Shown here: piece after piece, positions 7,821-15,974 of the stretch
How positions within the stretch are numbered: the first letter of the stretch is position 1
How the letters are laid out: every line of letters begins with the position of its first letter
NCBI GenBank assembly: GCA_947478805.1
Contig: CANJXQ010000002.1
Coordinates: 1 to 64,000 of the forward strand
Length of the DNA: 64,000 bases
From: Betaproteobacteria bacterium
GTDB taxonomy: Bacteria > Pseudomonadota > Gammaproteobacteria > Burkholderiales > SG8-39
Direction of reading: 5' to 3'
The notes under the pieces: generated by a model
What the model was told of the DNA's origin: nothing
Database searches by the model: none
What the model saw: the letters and a program-made list of their open reading frames with translations, nothing else
Program-made: the position numbers and the translations under genes

Positions 7821-8030
7821 TCAACTCTCCAGATGAAAATCCTGTGCGCCTGCGGTGGGGAATGACGGCTTCAGGCTCTTGTGAGCAATCCTCGTCTGAT
7901 CGTAGCAGAAACAGGGGGGCTCAACGCGGGGCCAACGCAGGGGGCAAGGGCGGGACCCACGCGGAGGAGCAACGCCAAGGGCGGGCGTGATTTGCCGCCT
8001 CCCTCGTCTGCACCTGAAACCGGCCGGCCG

Positions 8031-9305
8031 TCAGGCGGCGGCGAGCGCCTGCTCGAGGTCCGCCTTGAGGTCGTCGATATGCTCGATCCCCAGCGACAGC
8101 CGCAGCATGTCCTCGCTTACGCCGGAATTGGCCAGTTCCTCGGCGTTGAGCTGGCGGTGGGTGGTGGATGCCGGGTGGGTCGCCAGCGACTTGGCATCGC
8201 CGATATTGACCAGCCGGGTGAACAGCTTGAACGCATCGAGCACGCGGGCGCCGGCCTCACGCCCTCCGGTTTTCAGGCCAAACGAGAGAATCCCCGAAGC
8301 CTTGCCACCCATGTACTTCTTGACCAGCGCGTGGTCCGGGTGGTCCGTCAAGCCAGCGTAGTTCACCCACGCCACCTTGCGATGGTTCTTGAGGTGCTGG
8401 GCGATGGCCAGCGCGTTATCGCAGATGCGGTCCATCCTTAGGGCGAGCGTCTCGATCCCCTGCAGGATCAGGAAAGCGTTCATCGGGCTGATCGCCGCGC
8501 CCATGTTGCGCAACGGCACGACGCGCGCGCGACCGATGTAGGCCGCCGGTCCCAGCGCCTCCGTGTACACCACGCCGTGGTACGACACGTCGGGCTCGTT
8601 CAAGCGGCGAAAACGCGCCTTGTGCTCGGCCCAGGGAAACTTGCCGCTGTCGACGATGGCCCCGCCCACGCTGTTGCCATGCCCGCCCAGGTACTTGGTG
8701 AGCGAGTGCACCACGATGTCGGCGCCGTGCTCGAAGGGCCGGCACAGGTAGGGCGATGGCACCGTGTTATCGACGATGAGCGGAACGCCGGCCTTGTGCG
8801 CGATCTCGGCCAATGCCGCGAAATCGGTGACATTGCCCAGCGGGTTGCCGATGGACTCGCAGAAGATCGCCTTGGTCTTCGCATCGATGAGCGGCCGGAA
8901 GGTCTCCGGCTTGCGCGGGTCGGCAAAGCGGGTCTGGATGCCCTGCTGCGGAAAGGTATGTGCAAACAGGTTGTAGGTTCCCCCATAGAGGGTGCTGGCC
9001 GAGACGATGTTGTCGCCCGCCTCGGCGATAGTCTGGATGGCATAGGTCGTTGCGGCCATGCCCGAGGCGAGCGCGAGCGAGGCGAGGCCGCCTTCCAACG
9101 CTGCGACGCGCTTTTCCAGCACATCCTGGGTGGGATTCATGATCCGGGTGTAGATGTTGCCGGGGACCTTCAGGTCGAACAGATCGGCACCGTGTTGCGC
9201 ATTGTCGAAGGCGTAGGCCACCGTCTGGTAGACCGGGACTGCGACCGCCTTGGTGGTGGGGTCCGGGGAGTAGCCGGCGTGTACTGCCATGGTTTCCAGT
9301 TTCAT
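8031..9305 (-). CDS. metY: O-acetylhomoserine aminocarboxypropyltransferase (sulfhydrylase)
   Basis: This is a 424-aa PLP enzyme of the Cys/Met metabolism family. It joins O-acetylhomoserine with sulfide (or a thiol) to make homocysteine for methionine synthesis. The PLP lysine is Lys204 in VVHSLTKYLGGHGN. Other family blocks are YTRIMNPTQDVLEKR, ASGMAATTYAI, LYGGTYNLF and ATHPASTTHRQL. The length and the YTRIMNPT motif favour MetY over the shorter cystathionine synthases. ATG 9305 has AAGGAA upstream. I looked for a SAM or SAH riboswitch in the 168-nt spacer upstream and found no convincing match. Confidence 0.93.
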   Translation of the reverse strand: MKLETMAVHAGYSPDPTTKAVAVPVYQTVAYAFDNAQHGADLFDLKVPGNIYTRIMNPTQDVLEKRVAALEGGLASLALASGMAATTYAIQTIAEAGDNIVSASTLYGGTYNLFAHTFPQQGIQTRFADPRKPETFRPLIDAKTKAIFCESIGNPLGNVTDFAALAEIAHKAGVPLIVDNTVPSPYLCRPFEHGADIVVHSLTKYLGGHGNSVGGAIVDSGKFPWAEHKARFRRLNEPDVSYHGVVYTEALGPAAYIGRARVVPLRNMGAAISPMNAFLILQGIETLALRMDRICDNALAIAQHLKNHRKVAWVNYAGLTDHPDHALVKKYMGGKASGILSFGLKTGGREAGARVLDAFKLFTRLVNIGDAKSLATHPASTTHRQLNAEELANSGVSEDMLRLSLGIEHIDDLKADLEQALAAA

Positions 9306-9473
9306 CGGCGTTCCTTCTTGAAAATGTTCAGTGGACGGAAAGATGAAAAACGGTGTGCTGTCACCGCGGACAATATGAGCCTTGCGCGGTTTTCAGGCAG
9401 CGGATGATACCGGATGGTCATCAATCGCCGCTCAGGAGGAAAGAGAGTGGGGGACGAGGGCCGGGGACTGCGC

Positions 9474-9926
9474 TCAAGCCTGCAACAAGCGTTGCAGCAA
9501 TCGATCCAGCTGGTCGGCGAAGGCCTTCTGGTCGCGCGAACTGAAGGGCGCCGGGCCGCCGGTCTGCACGCCCGTCGAGCGCAGCTCTTCCATGAAGCCG
9601 CGCAGGGCGAGGCGCTCCTGGATGTTGTTGTCGGTGAGGCGCTCGCCGCGCGGATCGAGCACATGCGCGCCTTTCTCGATGGCCGCCGCCGCGAGCGGAA
9701 TGTCCGCGGTGATCACCAGGTCTCCCGGCTGCAATTCCGAGGCGATGCGATCGTCTGCCACGTCGAACCCGGTGGGCACCTGGATGGCACGGATCCACTG
9801 CGATGGCGGCGTGCGCAGCATCTGATTGGCCACCAGCGTCAGGTGAACCTTCACGCGCTCGGCCGCCCGGAACAGGATGTCCTTGATCGCACCCGGGCAG
9901 GCGTCGGCATCGACCCAGATCTTCAT
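9474..9926 (-). CDS. YaiI/YqxD family protein (UPF0178, DUF188)
   Basis: This is 150 aa beginning [18 protein letters not shown], the diagnostic start of UPF0178, followed by [31 protein letters not shown] and a C-terminal [19 protein letters not shown]. The fold is PIN-like with conserved aspartates, but no activity is proven for the family. It lies 12 nt after the glutathione peroxidase gene on the same strand, so the two are probably cotranscribed. Confidence 0.92.
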   Translation of the reverse strand: MKIWVDADACPGAIKDILFRAAERVKVHLTLVANQMLRTPPSQWIRAIQVPTGFDVADDRIASELQPGDLVITADIPLAAAAIEKGAHVLDPRGERLTDNNIQERLALRGFMEELRSTGVQTGGPAPFSSRDQKAFADQLDRLLQRLLQA

Positions 9927-9938
9927 CGGGCTCGGCGT

Positions 9939-10421
9939 TCAGGCGAGCAGTGCCTCGATGTCTGCAGCGAGGGCTTCGGGCTTGATCGTGGCCTTGTATC
10001 GGCGCACCACGTGGCCGTCGGCTCCTACCAGGAATTTGGCAAAGTTCCACTCGATGTCTTCCGGACTCCCCGATCCGGCCGCCTCCTTTTTCAGCCACTG
10101 GTACAGCGGGTGCGCGCCGGCGCCGTTCACATCGATCTTGTCGAACATCTGGAAGCTAACGCCATAGTTCTTCTGGCAGAAGGCGCCGATCTCGGCCGCC
10201 GTGCCCGGCTCCTGCGCGCCGAATTGGTTGCACGGGAAGCCGAGCACGGCCAGCCCCTTGCCCTGGAATTTCTTGTGCAATGCTTCCAGCCCGGCGTACT
10301 GCGGCGTGAGCCCGCATTCGCTCGCCGTATTGACCAGCAGCGCGAGCTTGCCCTTGTATGCCGACAGGTCGCAGGGTTTTCCATCCAGCGTCTTCGCCGT
10401 GAAATCGTGCAGTGTGCTCAT
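9939..10421 (-). CDS. Glutathione peroxidase family thiol peroxidase
   Basis: This is a 160-aa cytoplasmic peroxidase that reduces peroxides at Cys36 in NTASECGLTPQ. It also has FPCNQFGAQEPG and WNFAKFLVG, which supply the Gln and Trp/Asn of the catalytic tetrad. The catalytic residue is Cys (TGC), not selenocysteine, unlike the UGSC protein nearby. Bacterial members are usually reduced by thioredoxin rather than glutathione. ATG 10421 follows AAGGAA. It is cotranscribed with the downstream UPF0178 gene. Confidence 0.94.
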   Translation of the reverse strand: MSTLHDFTAKTLDGKPCDLSAYKGKLALLVNTASECGLTPQYAGLEALHKKFQGKGLAVLGFPCNQFGAQEPGTAAEIGAFCQKNYGVSFQMFDKIDVNGAGAHPLYQWLKKEAAGSGSPEDIEWNFAKFLVGADGHVVRRYKATIKPEALAADIEALLA

Positions 10422-10475
10422 GTGCGGCTTCCTTTCAGGATGCGTTGTTCCGTCGTTGCAATGCGGGTTGAAGCA

Positions 10476-10925
10476 TCATGCGCCCCATTCGGCCGTATCC
10501 CCGACCGCGATGCGGCCGCCCAACAGCACGCCGGCAAATGCGCCGCCGCGCCAATCGTCGTAGAGCGCTGCCTGCAGCCCCGGCAGCACCTCGTCCATGC
10601 GCTCGCACGGCTTGGTCTCGCCGTAAATCTGCAATCGGCAACCCCCGATCAACAAGATGCGGTTGCGCGTGTAGGCCAGCGCCAGCCCGCGCACCAGCAG
10701 GTTGGCGCGCCTCGCTGCGGGGTGGGGTGTGAACAACAGCTCTTTGCCCAGCGCCGCGACGGTCGATTCCCAGACCTCGGCCTCCAGCAGTGTCACCTGC
10801 CGCCTTCCGCCCTGGTTGGCGCTGCCCACGATGCCCTGGTCGGTGACGAGCTCAGCAGCATCCACGGCATCCATCACGCCACGCTTGGCCCGTTTGACCC
10901 AGATCGCTTCAATCACACCAGCCAT
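10476..10925 (-). CDS. MOSC-domain protein
   Basis: This is 149 aa from ATG 10925, preceded by GGGAGG; an upstream in-frame start at 11018 lacks a ribosome site. It is a compact stand-alone MOSC (molybdenum cofactor sulfurase C-terminal) domain. Typical blocks are [37 protein letters not shown] and [15 protein letters not shown], the last with the conserved Cys that carries sulfur. MOSC proteins bind Moco or transfer sulfur; single-domain forms have no defined substrate. It is separated by 54 nt from the glutathione peroxidase gene and may head that operon. Confidence 0.88.
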   Translation of the reverse strand: MAGVIEAIWVKRAKRGVMDAVDAAELVTDQGIVGSANQGGRRQVTLLEAEVWESTVAALGKELLFTPHPAARRANLLVRGLALAYTRNRILLIGGCRLQIYGETKPCERMDEVLPGLQAALYDDWRGGAFAGVLLGGRIAVGDTAEWGA

Positions 10926-11093
10926 GCCCGCCTCCCGAAACAACAAGGGCGCCCTGGATATCGGCGCCCTCAATGACTGCTCCCATTTCAACATCGTCGC
11001 GCATCGCGCCGCGCGCAATGAACGGCGTCAGGCCGTTCCTCAGTTTCGTCATGGCGCACATTGTGCAACCGGACGCGGCATAGCCGCGCCGGG

Positions 11094-12230
11094 TCACACG
11101 ATGTTGAGGTGCTCGATCCCCTTGGTGATGTCCTTGTCCTTCGATTCCTTGGAATTGAGCTTGGTCATCAGCCGCAGGTCGTTGACCGAGTCGGCGTTGC
11201 GCAGCGCATCCTCATAGGAAATCCGCCCCTCCTCGTACAGGTCGAACAGCGCCTGGTCGAAGGTCTGCATGCCCAGTTCGCGCGACTTCTTCATGATTTC
11301 CTTGATCTCGTGCACGTCGCCCTTGAAGATCAGGTCGGCGATGAGCGGCGAGTTGAGCATGATTTCCACCGCGGCCGCGCGCCCTTTGCCCTCCTTCAAC
11401 GGGATGAGCCGCTGCGCCACCAGTGCACGCAGGTTGAGCGACAGGTCCATGCGCAGCTGCGCACGGCGCTCTTCGGGGAAGAAGTTGATGATGCGGTCAA
11501 GCGCCTGGTTGGCGCTGTTGGCGTGAAGGGTGCCCAGCGCCAAGTGGCCGGTTTCGGCGAACGCCACCGCGTGTTCCATGGTTTCCTTGGCGCGGATCTC
11601 GCCGATCAGGATCACGTCGGGGGCCTGGCGCAGCGTGTTGTGCAGGGCGTTTTCCCAGGAGTCGGTGTCCACGCCGACTTCGCGCTGCGTGATCAGGCTC
11701 TTGATGTGCGGATGGGTGTATTCGATCGGGTCCTCGATGGTGATGATGTGCCCGTAGTGGTTCTCGTTGCGGTAGCCGATCATCGCCGCGAGCGTCGTCG
11801 ACTTGCCCGAGCCCGTGCCGCCCACCATGATCACCAGGCCGCGCTTGGTCATGATCACGTCCTTCAGCACCGGCGGAATCTTCAGGTCCTCGAACTTCGG
11901 GATCGACGTGGTGATCACGCGCAGCACCAGGCCCACATAGGTCTGCTGGATGAAGGCATTGACGCGAAAACGCCCGATGCCGGCCGGCGCGATGGCGAAA
12001 TTGCACTCCTTGGAGGCCTCGAACTGGGAGGACTGCTTGTCGTTCATGATCGAGCGCGCCAGGTCCGCGGTGTGCTGCTGCGTCAGCGGCTGGTTGGACA
12101 CCGGCGTCATCTTGCCGTCGATCTTCATGGCCGGAGGGAATCCGACCGTGATGAACAGGTCCGAGCCCTTCTTCTGGATCAGAAGGCGCAACAGGTCGTA
12201 CATGAATTTTGTTGCCTGTTCTTTTTCCAT
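11094..12230 (-). CDS. pilU: Type IV pilus retraction ATPase PilU
   Basis: This is a 378-aa PilT/GspE-family hexameric ATPase. The Walker A motif GGTGSGKST is at residues 137-145, then ITIEDPIEY (Asp box), APDVILIGEIRA (Walker B) and the His box TGHLALGTLHA. The C-terminal tail after MQTFDQALFDLYEEG is longer than in PilT and ends IEHLNIV, typical for PilU. PilU assists PilT in pilus retraction at the inner membrane. It lies 68 nt downstream of pilT on the same strand, the usual order in Betaproteobacteria. Confidence 0.95.
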   Translation of the reverse strand: MEKEQATKFMYDLLRLLIQKKGSDLFITVGFPPAMKIDGKMTPVSNQPLTQQHTADLARSIMNDKQSSQFEASKECNFAIAPAGIGRFRVNAFIQQTYVGLVLRVITTSIPKFEDLKIPPVLKDVIMTKRGLVIMVGGTGSGKSTTLAAMIGYRNENHYGHIITIEDPIEYTHPHIKSLITQREVGVDTDSWENALHNTLRQAPDVILIGEIRAKETMEHAVAFAETGHLALGTLHANSANQALDRIINFFPEERRAQLRMDLSLNLRALVAQRLIPLKEGKGRAAAVEIMLNSPLIADLIFKGDVHEIKEIMKKSRELGMQTFDQALFDLYEEGRISYEDALRNADSVNDLRLMTKLNSKESKDKDITKGIEHLNIV

Positions 12231-12298
12231 GGCATGACTCCTGAATTAACTGCTGACAGGGCGCATGCGCTGCGCCCGCCGTGACGACTTGAAACCGA

Positions 12299-13339
12299 TT
12301 ACTTGAACGTGTCCTTGTTGGCGGCCTTGGAGCGCGCCTCTTCCACCGCAATGACGTTGCGCCTCACCAGCTCCTGCAGGTTCTGGTCCAGCGTCTGCAT
12401 GCCGTATTGCTGGCCGGTCTGGATGGCCGAATACATCTGCGCGATCTTGGCTTCACGGATCAGGTTGTTGATGGCCGGCGTGCCGATCATGATTTCATGT
12501 GCCGCCACGCGGCCGCTGCCGTCCTTGGTGCGCAGCAGCGTCTGCGAAATGATGGCCCGCAGCGATGTGGAAATCATGGCGCGGATCATGTCCTTTTCCG
12601 CCGCCGGGAACACGTCGACGATCCGGTCGATGGTCTTGGCCGCAGAAGACGTGTGCAGTGTGCCGAACACCAGGTGGCCGGTCTCGGCGCCCGACAGCGC
12701 CAGGCGGATGGTCTCCAGGTCGCGCATTTCGCCCACGAGGATGACGTCCGGGTCTTCGCGCAGCGCGGATCGCAACGCATTGTTGAACGAAAGCGTATGC
12801 GGCCCGACCTCGCGCTGGTTGATCAGGCACTTCTTGGATTCGTGCACGAACTCGATCGGATCCTCGATGGTGAGGATATGGCCTTCCTCGACGTTGTTCT
12901 TGTGGTCCACCATGGCTGCCAGCGTGGTGGACTTGCCCGAGCCCGTGGGCCCGGTCACCAGCACCACGCCGCGTGGCTGGTCGGAAATCTCCTCGAATAT
13001 CTTCGGCGCCTTGAGATCCGCCAGCGACAGGATCTTGGAGGGAATGGTCCGCAGCACCGCTGCCGCGCCGCGATTCTGCACGAAGGCATTGACGCGAAAA
13101 CGCGCGAGGCCCGGGATTGCGAACGAGAAATCGCACTCCAGCGTCTCTTCGTAGTGCTTGCGCTGGCCGTCGTTCATGATGTCGTAGATCATGCCGTGGA
13201 CATCCTTGTGATCCATGGCCGGCAGGTTGATGCGCTTCATGTTGCCGTGCACGCGGATCATCGGCGGCACGCCCGCCGACAGATGCAGGTCGGATGCCTT
13301 GTTCTTGACGACAAAGGCCAGGAGTTCGGAGATGTCCAT
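12299..13339 (-). CDS. pilT: Type IV pilus retraction ATPase PilT
   Basis: This is a 346-aa hexameric motor ATPase that depolymerises pili for twitching and DNA uptake. It has Walker A GPTGSGKST (130-138), ILTIEDPIEFVH, Walker B DPDVILVGEMRD, the His box TGHLVFGTLHTSSA and the PilT-specific C-terminal motif AINNLIRE (canonical AIRNLIRE, one substitution). It is transcribed away from yggS with a shared 136-nt divergent promoter region and is followed by pilU. Confidence 0.96.
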   Translation of the reverse strand: MDISELLAFVVKNKASDLHLSAGVPPMIRVHGNMKRINLPAMDHKDVHGMIYDIMNDGQRKHYEETLECDFSFAIPGLARFRVNAFVQNRGAAAVLRTIPSKILSLADLKAPKIFEEISDQPRGVVLVTGPTGSGKSTTLAAMVDHKNNVEEGHILTIEDPIEFVHESKKCLINQREVGPHTLSFNNALRSALREDPDVILVGEMRDLETIRLALSGAETGHLVFGTLHTSSAAKTIDRIVDVFPAAEKDMIRAMISTSLRAIISQTLLRTKDGSGRVAAHEIMIGTPAINNLIREAKIAQMYSAIQTGQQYGMQTLDQNLQELVRRNVIAVEEARSKAANKDTFK

Positions 13340-13475
13340 ATATAATTGCCTCGCTATTCATTGATTCTGCGGAACGACACTGCGCGGAATAACGCCGTGA
13401 ATTTGCCAGCCTCGAAGGAAGCCCACGCTCTCGGTGAACCACGGAGCGCTTCTAAATCTTTGTTGTTTCAGGATT

Positions 13476-14189
13476 ATGGCAACAATCCCGACCGGCATGC
13501 AAGCAAGGAGACACGCTGTGCGCGAGCGCATTGCGCAAGCCTGCGCTGCGACGCATCGGCCTGCCGATTCAGTGCGCCTGCTTGCCGCCAGCAAGACCTT
13601 TTCGGCCGATCGCGTGCGTGAAGCAGCAGCAGCGGGCCAGCATGATTTTGGCGAGAGTTATGCGCAGGAAGGCGTCGAAAAGATCAATGCGACGCGTGAT
13701 CTGCCGTTGACTTGGCATTTTATCGGCCCGATCCAGAGCAACAAGACACGGCCCATCGCCGAACGCTTCGACTGGGTGCATTCGGTGGACCGGGAGAAAA
13801 TCGCGCGCAGGCTGTCCGAGCAACGACCCGCCGGACAGGAACCGCTGCAGACCTGCATCGAAGTCAACATCAGCGGCGAGGCGAGCAAAAGCGGCGTTGC
13901 CCCCGCCGATCTCCTCGCCCTCGCGAAAAGCATCGCCAGCCTGCCCGGACTCAGGTTGCGCGGGCTGATGGCCATTCCCGAGCCCACCGACGACATGGCG
14001 CTGCAGCGGCGTCGCTTCGCGCATTTGCGTGAACTTCTGCACCAATTGAAGGAGGCACTGGCGCAAGAGGGCCTGGTGCTTGATACTTTATCCATGGGCA
14101 TGTCGGCGGACCTCGAAGCCGCCATTGCCGAAGGGGCGACGATAGTGCGTGTGGGGACGGCGATTTTTGGCGAACGGACTAAAGCATGA
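13476..14189 (+). CDS. yggS: Pyridoxal phosphate homeostasis protein (YggS/PLPBP)
   Basis: This is 237 aa from ATG 13476. It is a single-domain TIM-barrel PLP carrier that buffers free PLP. The PLP lysine is Lys40 in LLAASKTF; FGESYAQEG, WHFIGPIQSNK and LSMGMSADLEAAI are family signatures. The start is not certain: 13476 has AGGA very close to the codon and an ATG at 13497 is also possible. It is first in yggS-proC-yggT-yggU, and its stop overlaps the proC start by 4 nt (ATGA), indicating translational coupling. Confidence 0.93.
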   Translation: MATIPTGMQARRHAVRERIAQACAATHRPADSVRLLAASKTFSADRVREAAAAGQHDFGESYAQEGVEKINATRDLPLTWHFIGPIQSNKTRPIAERFDWVHSVDREKIARRLSEQRPAGQEPLQTCIEVNISGEASKSGVAPADLLALAKSIASLPGLRLRGLMAIPEPTDDMALQRRRFAHLRELLHQLKEALAQEGLVLDTLSMGMSADLEAAIAEGATIVRVGTAIFGERTKA

Positions 14190-15013
14190 ACATCACATTT
14201 ATCGGCGGTGGAAACATGGCCCAGGCCATCATTGGCGGCCTGAAGGCGAGCGGCTTCAACGCCGCCGACATCGGCGTGGTGGAGCCCGTGGCCGAGCAGC
14301 GCGCGCGGCTCACGGCGCAGTTCGGCGTGAAGACCTGCGGCACGGCCGGCGAGGCGGCGCCGCTGGGCGAACTCGTCGTGATGGCGGTCAAGCCGCAGCA
14401 GATGCGCGAGGCGGCAGCGGCAGTCGCGCCGCTCCTGGCAAAGAACGCGCTGGTGTTGTCCATTGCCGCCGGCATTCGCATCGATGACCTTTCCCGCTGG
14501 CTGGGCGGACATGCGCTCATCGCGCGCTGCATGCCCAACACGCCGGCATTGATCGGCGCCGGCATGACTGCGGCCTGTGCCACGCCCTCGGTGAGCGCCG
14601 CGCAACGCGCGAACGTCGATCGCGTGCTCGCGGCCATGGGCAAATCGATCTGGGTGGACAAAGAGGCACTGCTCGATCCGGTCACGGCCATCTCGGGCAG
14701 CGGACCGGCTTACGTGTTCTATTTCATCGAGTCCCTGGAAGCCTCGGCAAGGGAACTGGGCCTTTCGCCCGATGATGCGCGCCTGCTGGCCCTGGAGACC
14801 TTTCTTGGCGCGGCAAAGCTTGCCGCCGGATCGACCGACGACCCGGCGACGCTGCGCGCCAAAGTCACCTCCAAGGGCGGCACTACCGAGGCGGCGCTGG
14901 CCTCCATGGAGGCCAGCGGCGTGAAGGCGGCCATCGCGACGGCAACGCGCGCTGCCAACGCGCGCTCCATCGAACTTGGCGACGAGTTGGGCAAAGAGCG
15001 GGGAAAAAACTGA
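14186..15013 (+). CDS. proC: Pyrroline-5-carboxylate reductase
   Basis: This is 275 aa. It catalyses the last step of proline synthesis, reducing pyrroline-5-carboxylate with NAD(P)H. The nucleotide-binding start is MNITFIGGGNMAQAIIGGL, followed by VMAVKPQQM, RCMPNTPALIGAGMTA and the C-terminal ProC signature region AVTAISGSGPAYVFYFIESL with VTSKGGTTEAAL. The ATG overlaps the yggS stop (ATGA). The length is normal. Confidence 0.96.
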   Translation: MNITFIGGGNMAQAIIGGLKASGFNAADIGVVEPVAEQRARLTAQFGVKTCGTAGEAAPLGELVVMAVKPQQMREAAAAVAPLLAKNALVLSIAAGIRIDDLSRWLGGHALIARCMPNTPALIGAGMTAACATPSVSAAQRANVDRVLAAMGKSIWVDKEALLDPVTAISGSGPAYVFYFIESLEASARELGLSPDDARLLALETFLGAAKLAAGSTDDPATLRAKVTSKGGTTEAALASMEASGVKAAIATATRAANARSIELGDELGKERGKN

Positions 15014-15014
15014 C

Positions 15015-15587
15015 ATGCTCTCCCAGATCGGCACGCTCCTCATCGATTCGCTGGGCAGCCTGTTCGTCTACGTCTTGCTGCTGCGCTTTCACATGCAGTG
15101 GCTGCGCGCGCCGTTTCGCAATCCCATCGGCGAATTCGTCGCGGCACTCACCAACTGGATCGTCGTGCCGGTACGCCGTGTCGTGCCCGGCCTGTTCGGG
15201 CTGGACCTCGCGACCCTGGTCCTCGCCTGGCTGGCACAGGCGCTGGTGATGGCGCTCCTGATGTCCCTGCGCGGCTATGCGTTTGCCAGCGCGCCAGGCA
15301 CCGCCTTCCTGGTGCTGGCCGCGGTCTCAGCCATTGAACTGGCGCGCATGTCGGTGAACCTGCTCATTGGCGCCGCCATCCTGCAGGCCGTGCTCAGCTT
15401 CGTCGGCCCGTATTCACCGCTGGCACCCGTGCTCGACGTGCTGACGCGCCGCTTCTATGCTCCGTTTCGCCGCTTCATCCCGCCCATCGGCAGTATTGAT
15501 CTCTCGCCGCTGTTCCTCGTCATCGCCGCGCAAGTGGTCATCATCATGCTCGAGTGGCTGCGCCGCCTGGTGGCCGCGCCGTTTTGA
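15015..15587 (+). CDS. yggT: YggT family integral membrane protein
   Basis: This is 190 aa from ATG 15015, one base after the proC stop; an upstream ATG at 14976 would overlap proC. It has two copies of a hydrophobic hairpin: around IDSLGSLFVYVLLLRFHMQW with FRNPIGEFVAALTNWIVVPV, and SVNLLIGAAILQAVLSFVGP with FYAPFRRFIPPIGSIDLSPL. This duplicated YggT layout gives about four membrane segments. The function is unknown; links to osmotic stress and cell envelope are reported for the family. Confidence 0.92.
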   Translation: MLSQIGTLLIDSLGSLFVYVLLLRFHMQWLRAPFRNPIGEFVAALTNWIVVPVRRVVPGLFGLDLATLVLAWLAQALVMALLMSLRGYAFASAPGTAFLVLAAVSAIELARMSVNLLIGAAILQAVLSFVGPYSPLAPVLDVLTRRFYAPFRRFIPPIGSIDLSPLFLVIAAQVVIIMLEWLRRLVAAPF

Positions 15588-15594
15588 AGTCGCC

Positions 15595-15885
15595 TTGAGC
15601 TGGTACCGGGCCGTTGATGGCGGCTGGTTGCTGGACCTGCATATCCAGCCCGGCGCAAAGAAGAGCGAAGTGGTCGGACTGCACGGCGAAGCGCTCAAGC
15701 TGCGTATCGCCTCCCCGCCCGTGGACGGTCGCGCCAACGCTGCGTTGATCGCATTTCTCGCCGATGCGCTCGAGGTGCCGAAGCAGTCCCTTGCCGTGGT
15801 GAGAGGAGAAACATCGCGACGCAAGACGGTGCGGATAGCGCAACCAGGGGCCGATCCAGGCCGGCTGCAGATTCCTGAAAAGTAA
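15595..15885 (+). CDS. yggU: YggU family protein (DUF167, UPF0235)
   Basis: This is 96 aa from a probable TTG start at 15595; no in-frame ATG exists between here and a point well inside yggT. The core LHIQPGAKKSEVVGLHGEAL, LRIASPPVDGRANAALIAFL and VVRGETSRRKTVRI is the DUF167 signature. The function is unknown. It starts 7 nt after the yggT stop, so it is the last gene of the operon. Two hairpins follow at 15926-15970. Confidence 0.9.
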   Translation: MSWYRAVDGGWLLDLHIQPGAKKSEVVGLHGEALKLRIASPPVDGRANAALIAFLADALEVPKQSLAVVRGETSRRKTVRIAQPGADPGRLQIPEK

Positions 15886-15925
15886 TCAAATCAAGAAGCA
15901 GCGACCCATTGCTCTTGGCTGCATA

Positions 15926-15970
15926 GACTGATTATTATCAGTCGATAGGTTTGGGCTGGCTACACCAGCC
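15926..15970. terminator. Two hairpins between convergent yggU and pyrX
   Basis: The first hairpin is a perfect 7-bp stem GACTGAT/ATCAGTC with loop TATT (15926-15943). The second is GGCTGG/CCAGCC with a 5-nt loop (15954-15970), ending 5 nt from the pyrX stop. Their place between two convergent transcription units suggests bidirectional termination. No long T-run is present. Confidence 0.55.
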
Positions 15971-15974
15971 AGCT

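Noticed and set aside
9306-9473. SAM or SAH riboswitch upstream of metY
   Set aside because: No conserved core of any known SAM/SAH class could be recognised in the minus-strand sequence.
9939-10421. Second selenoprotein (glutathione peroxidase)
   Set aside because: The catalytic position is encoded by TGC (Cys), with no in-frame TGA.
9414-10976. Long plus-strand open frame of 520 codons
   Set aside because: It runs antisense through UPF0178, glutathione peroxidase and MOSC genes. The protein is Arg/His/Ala-rich with no recognisable motif, as expected of a high-GC shadow frame.
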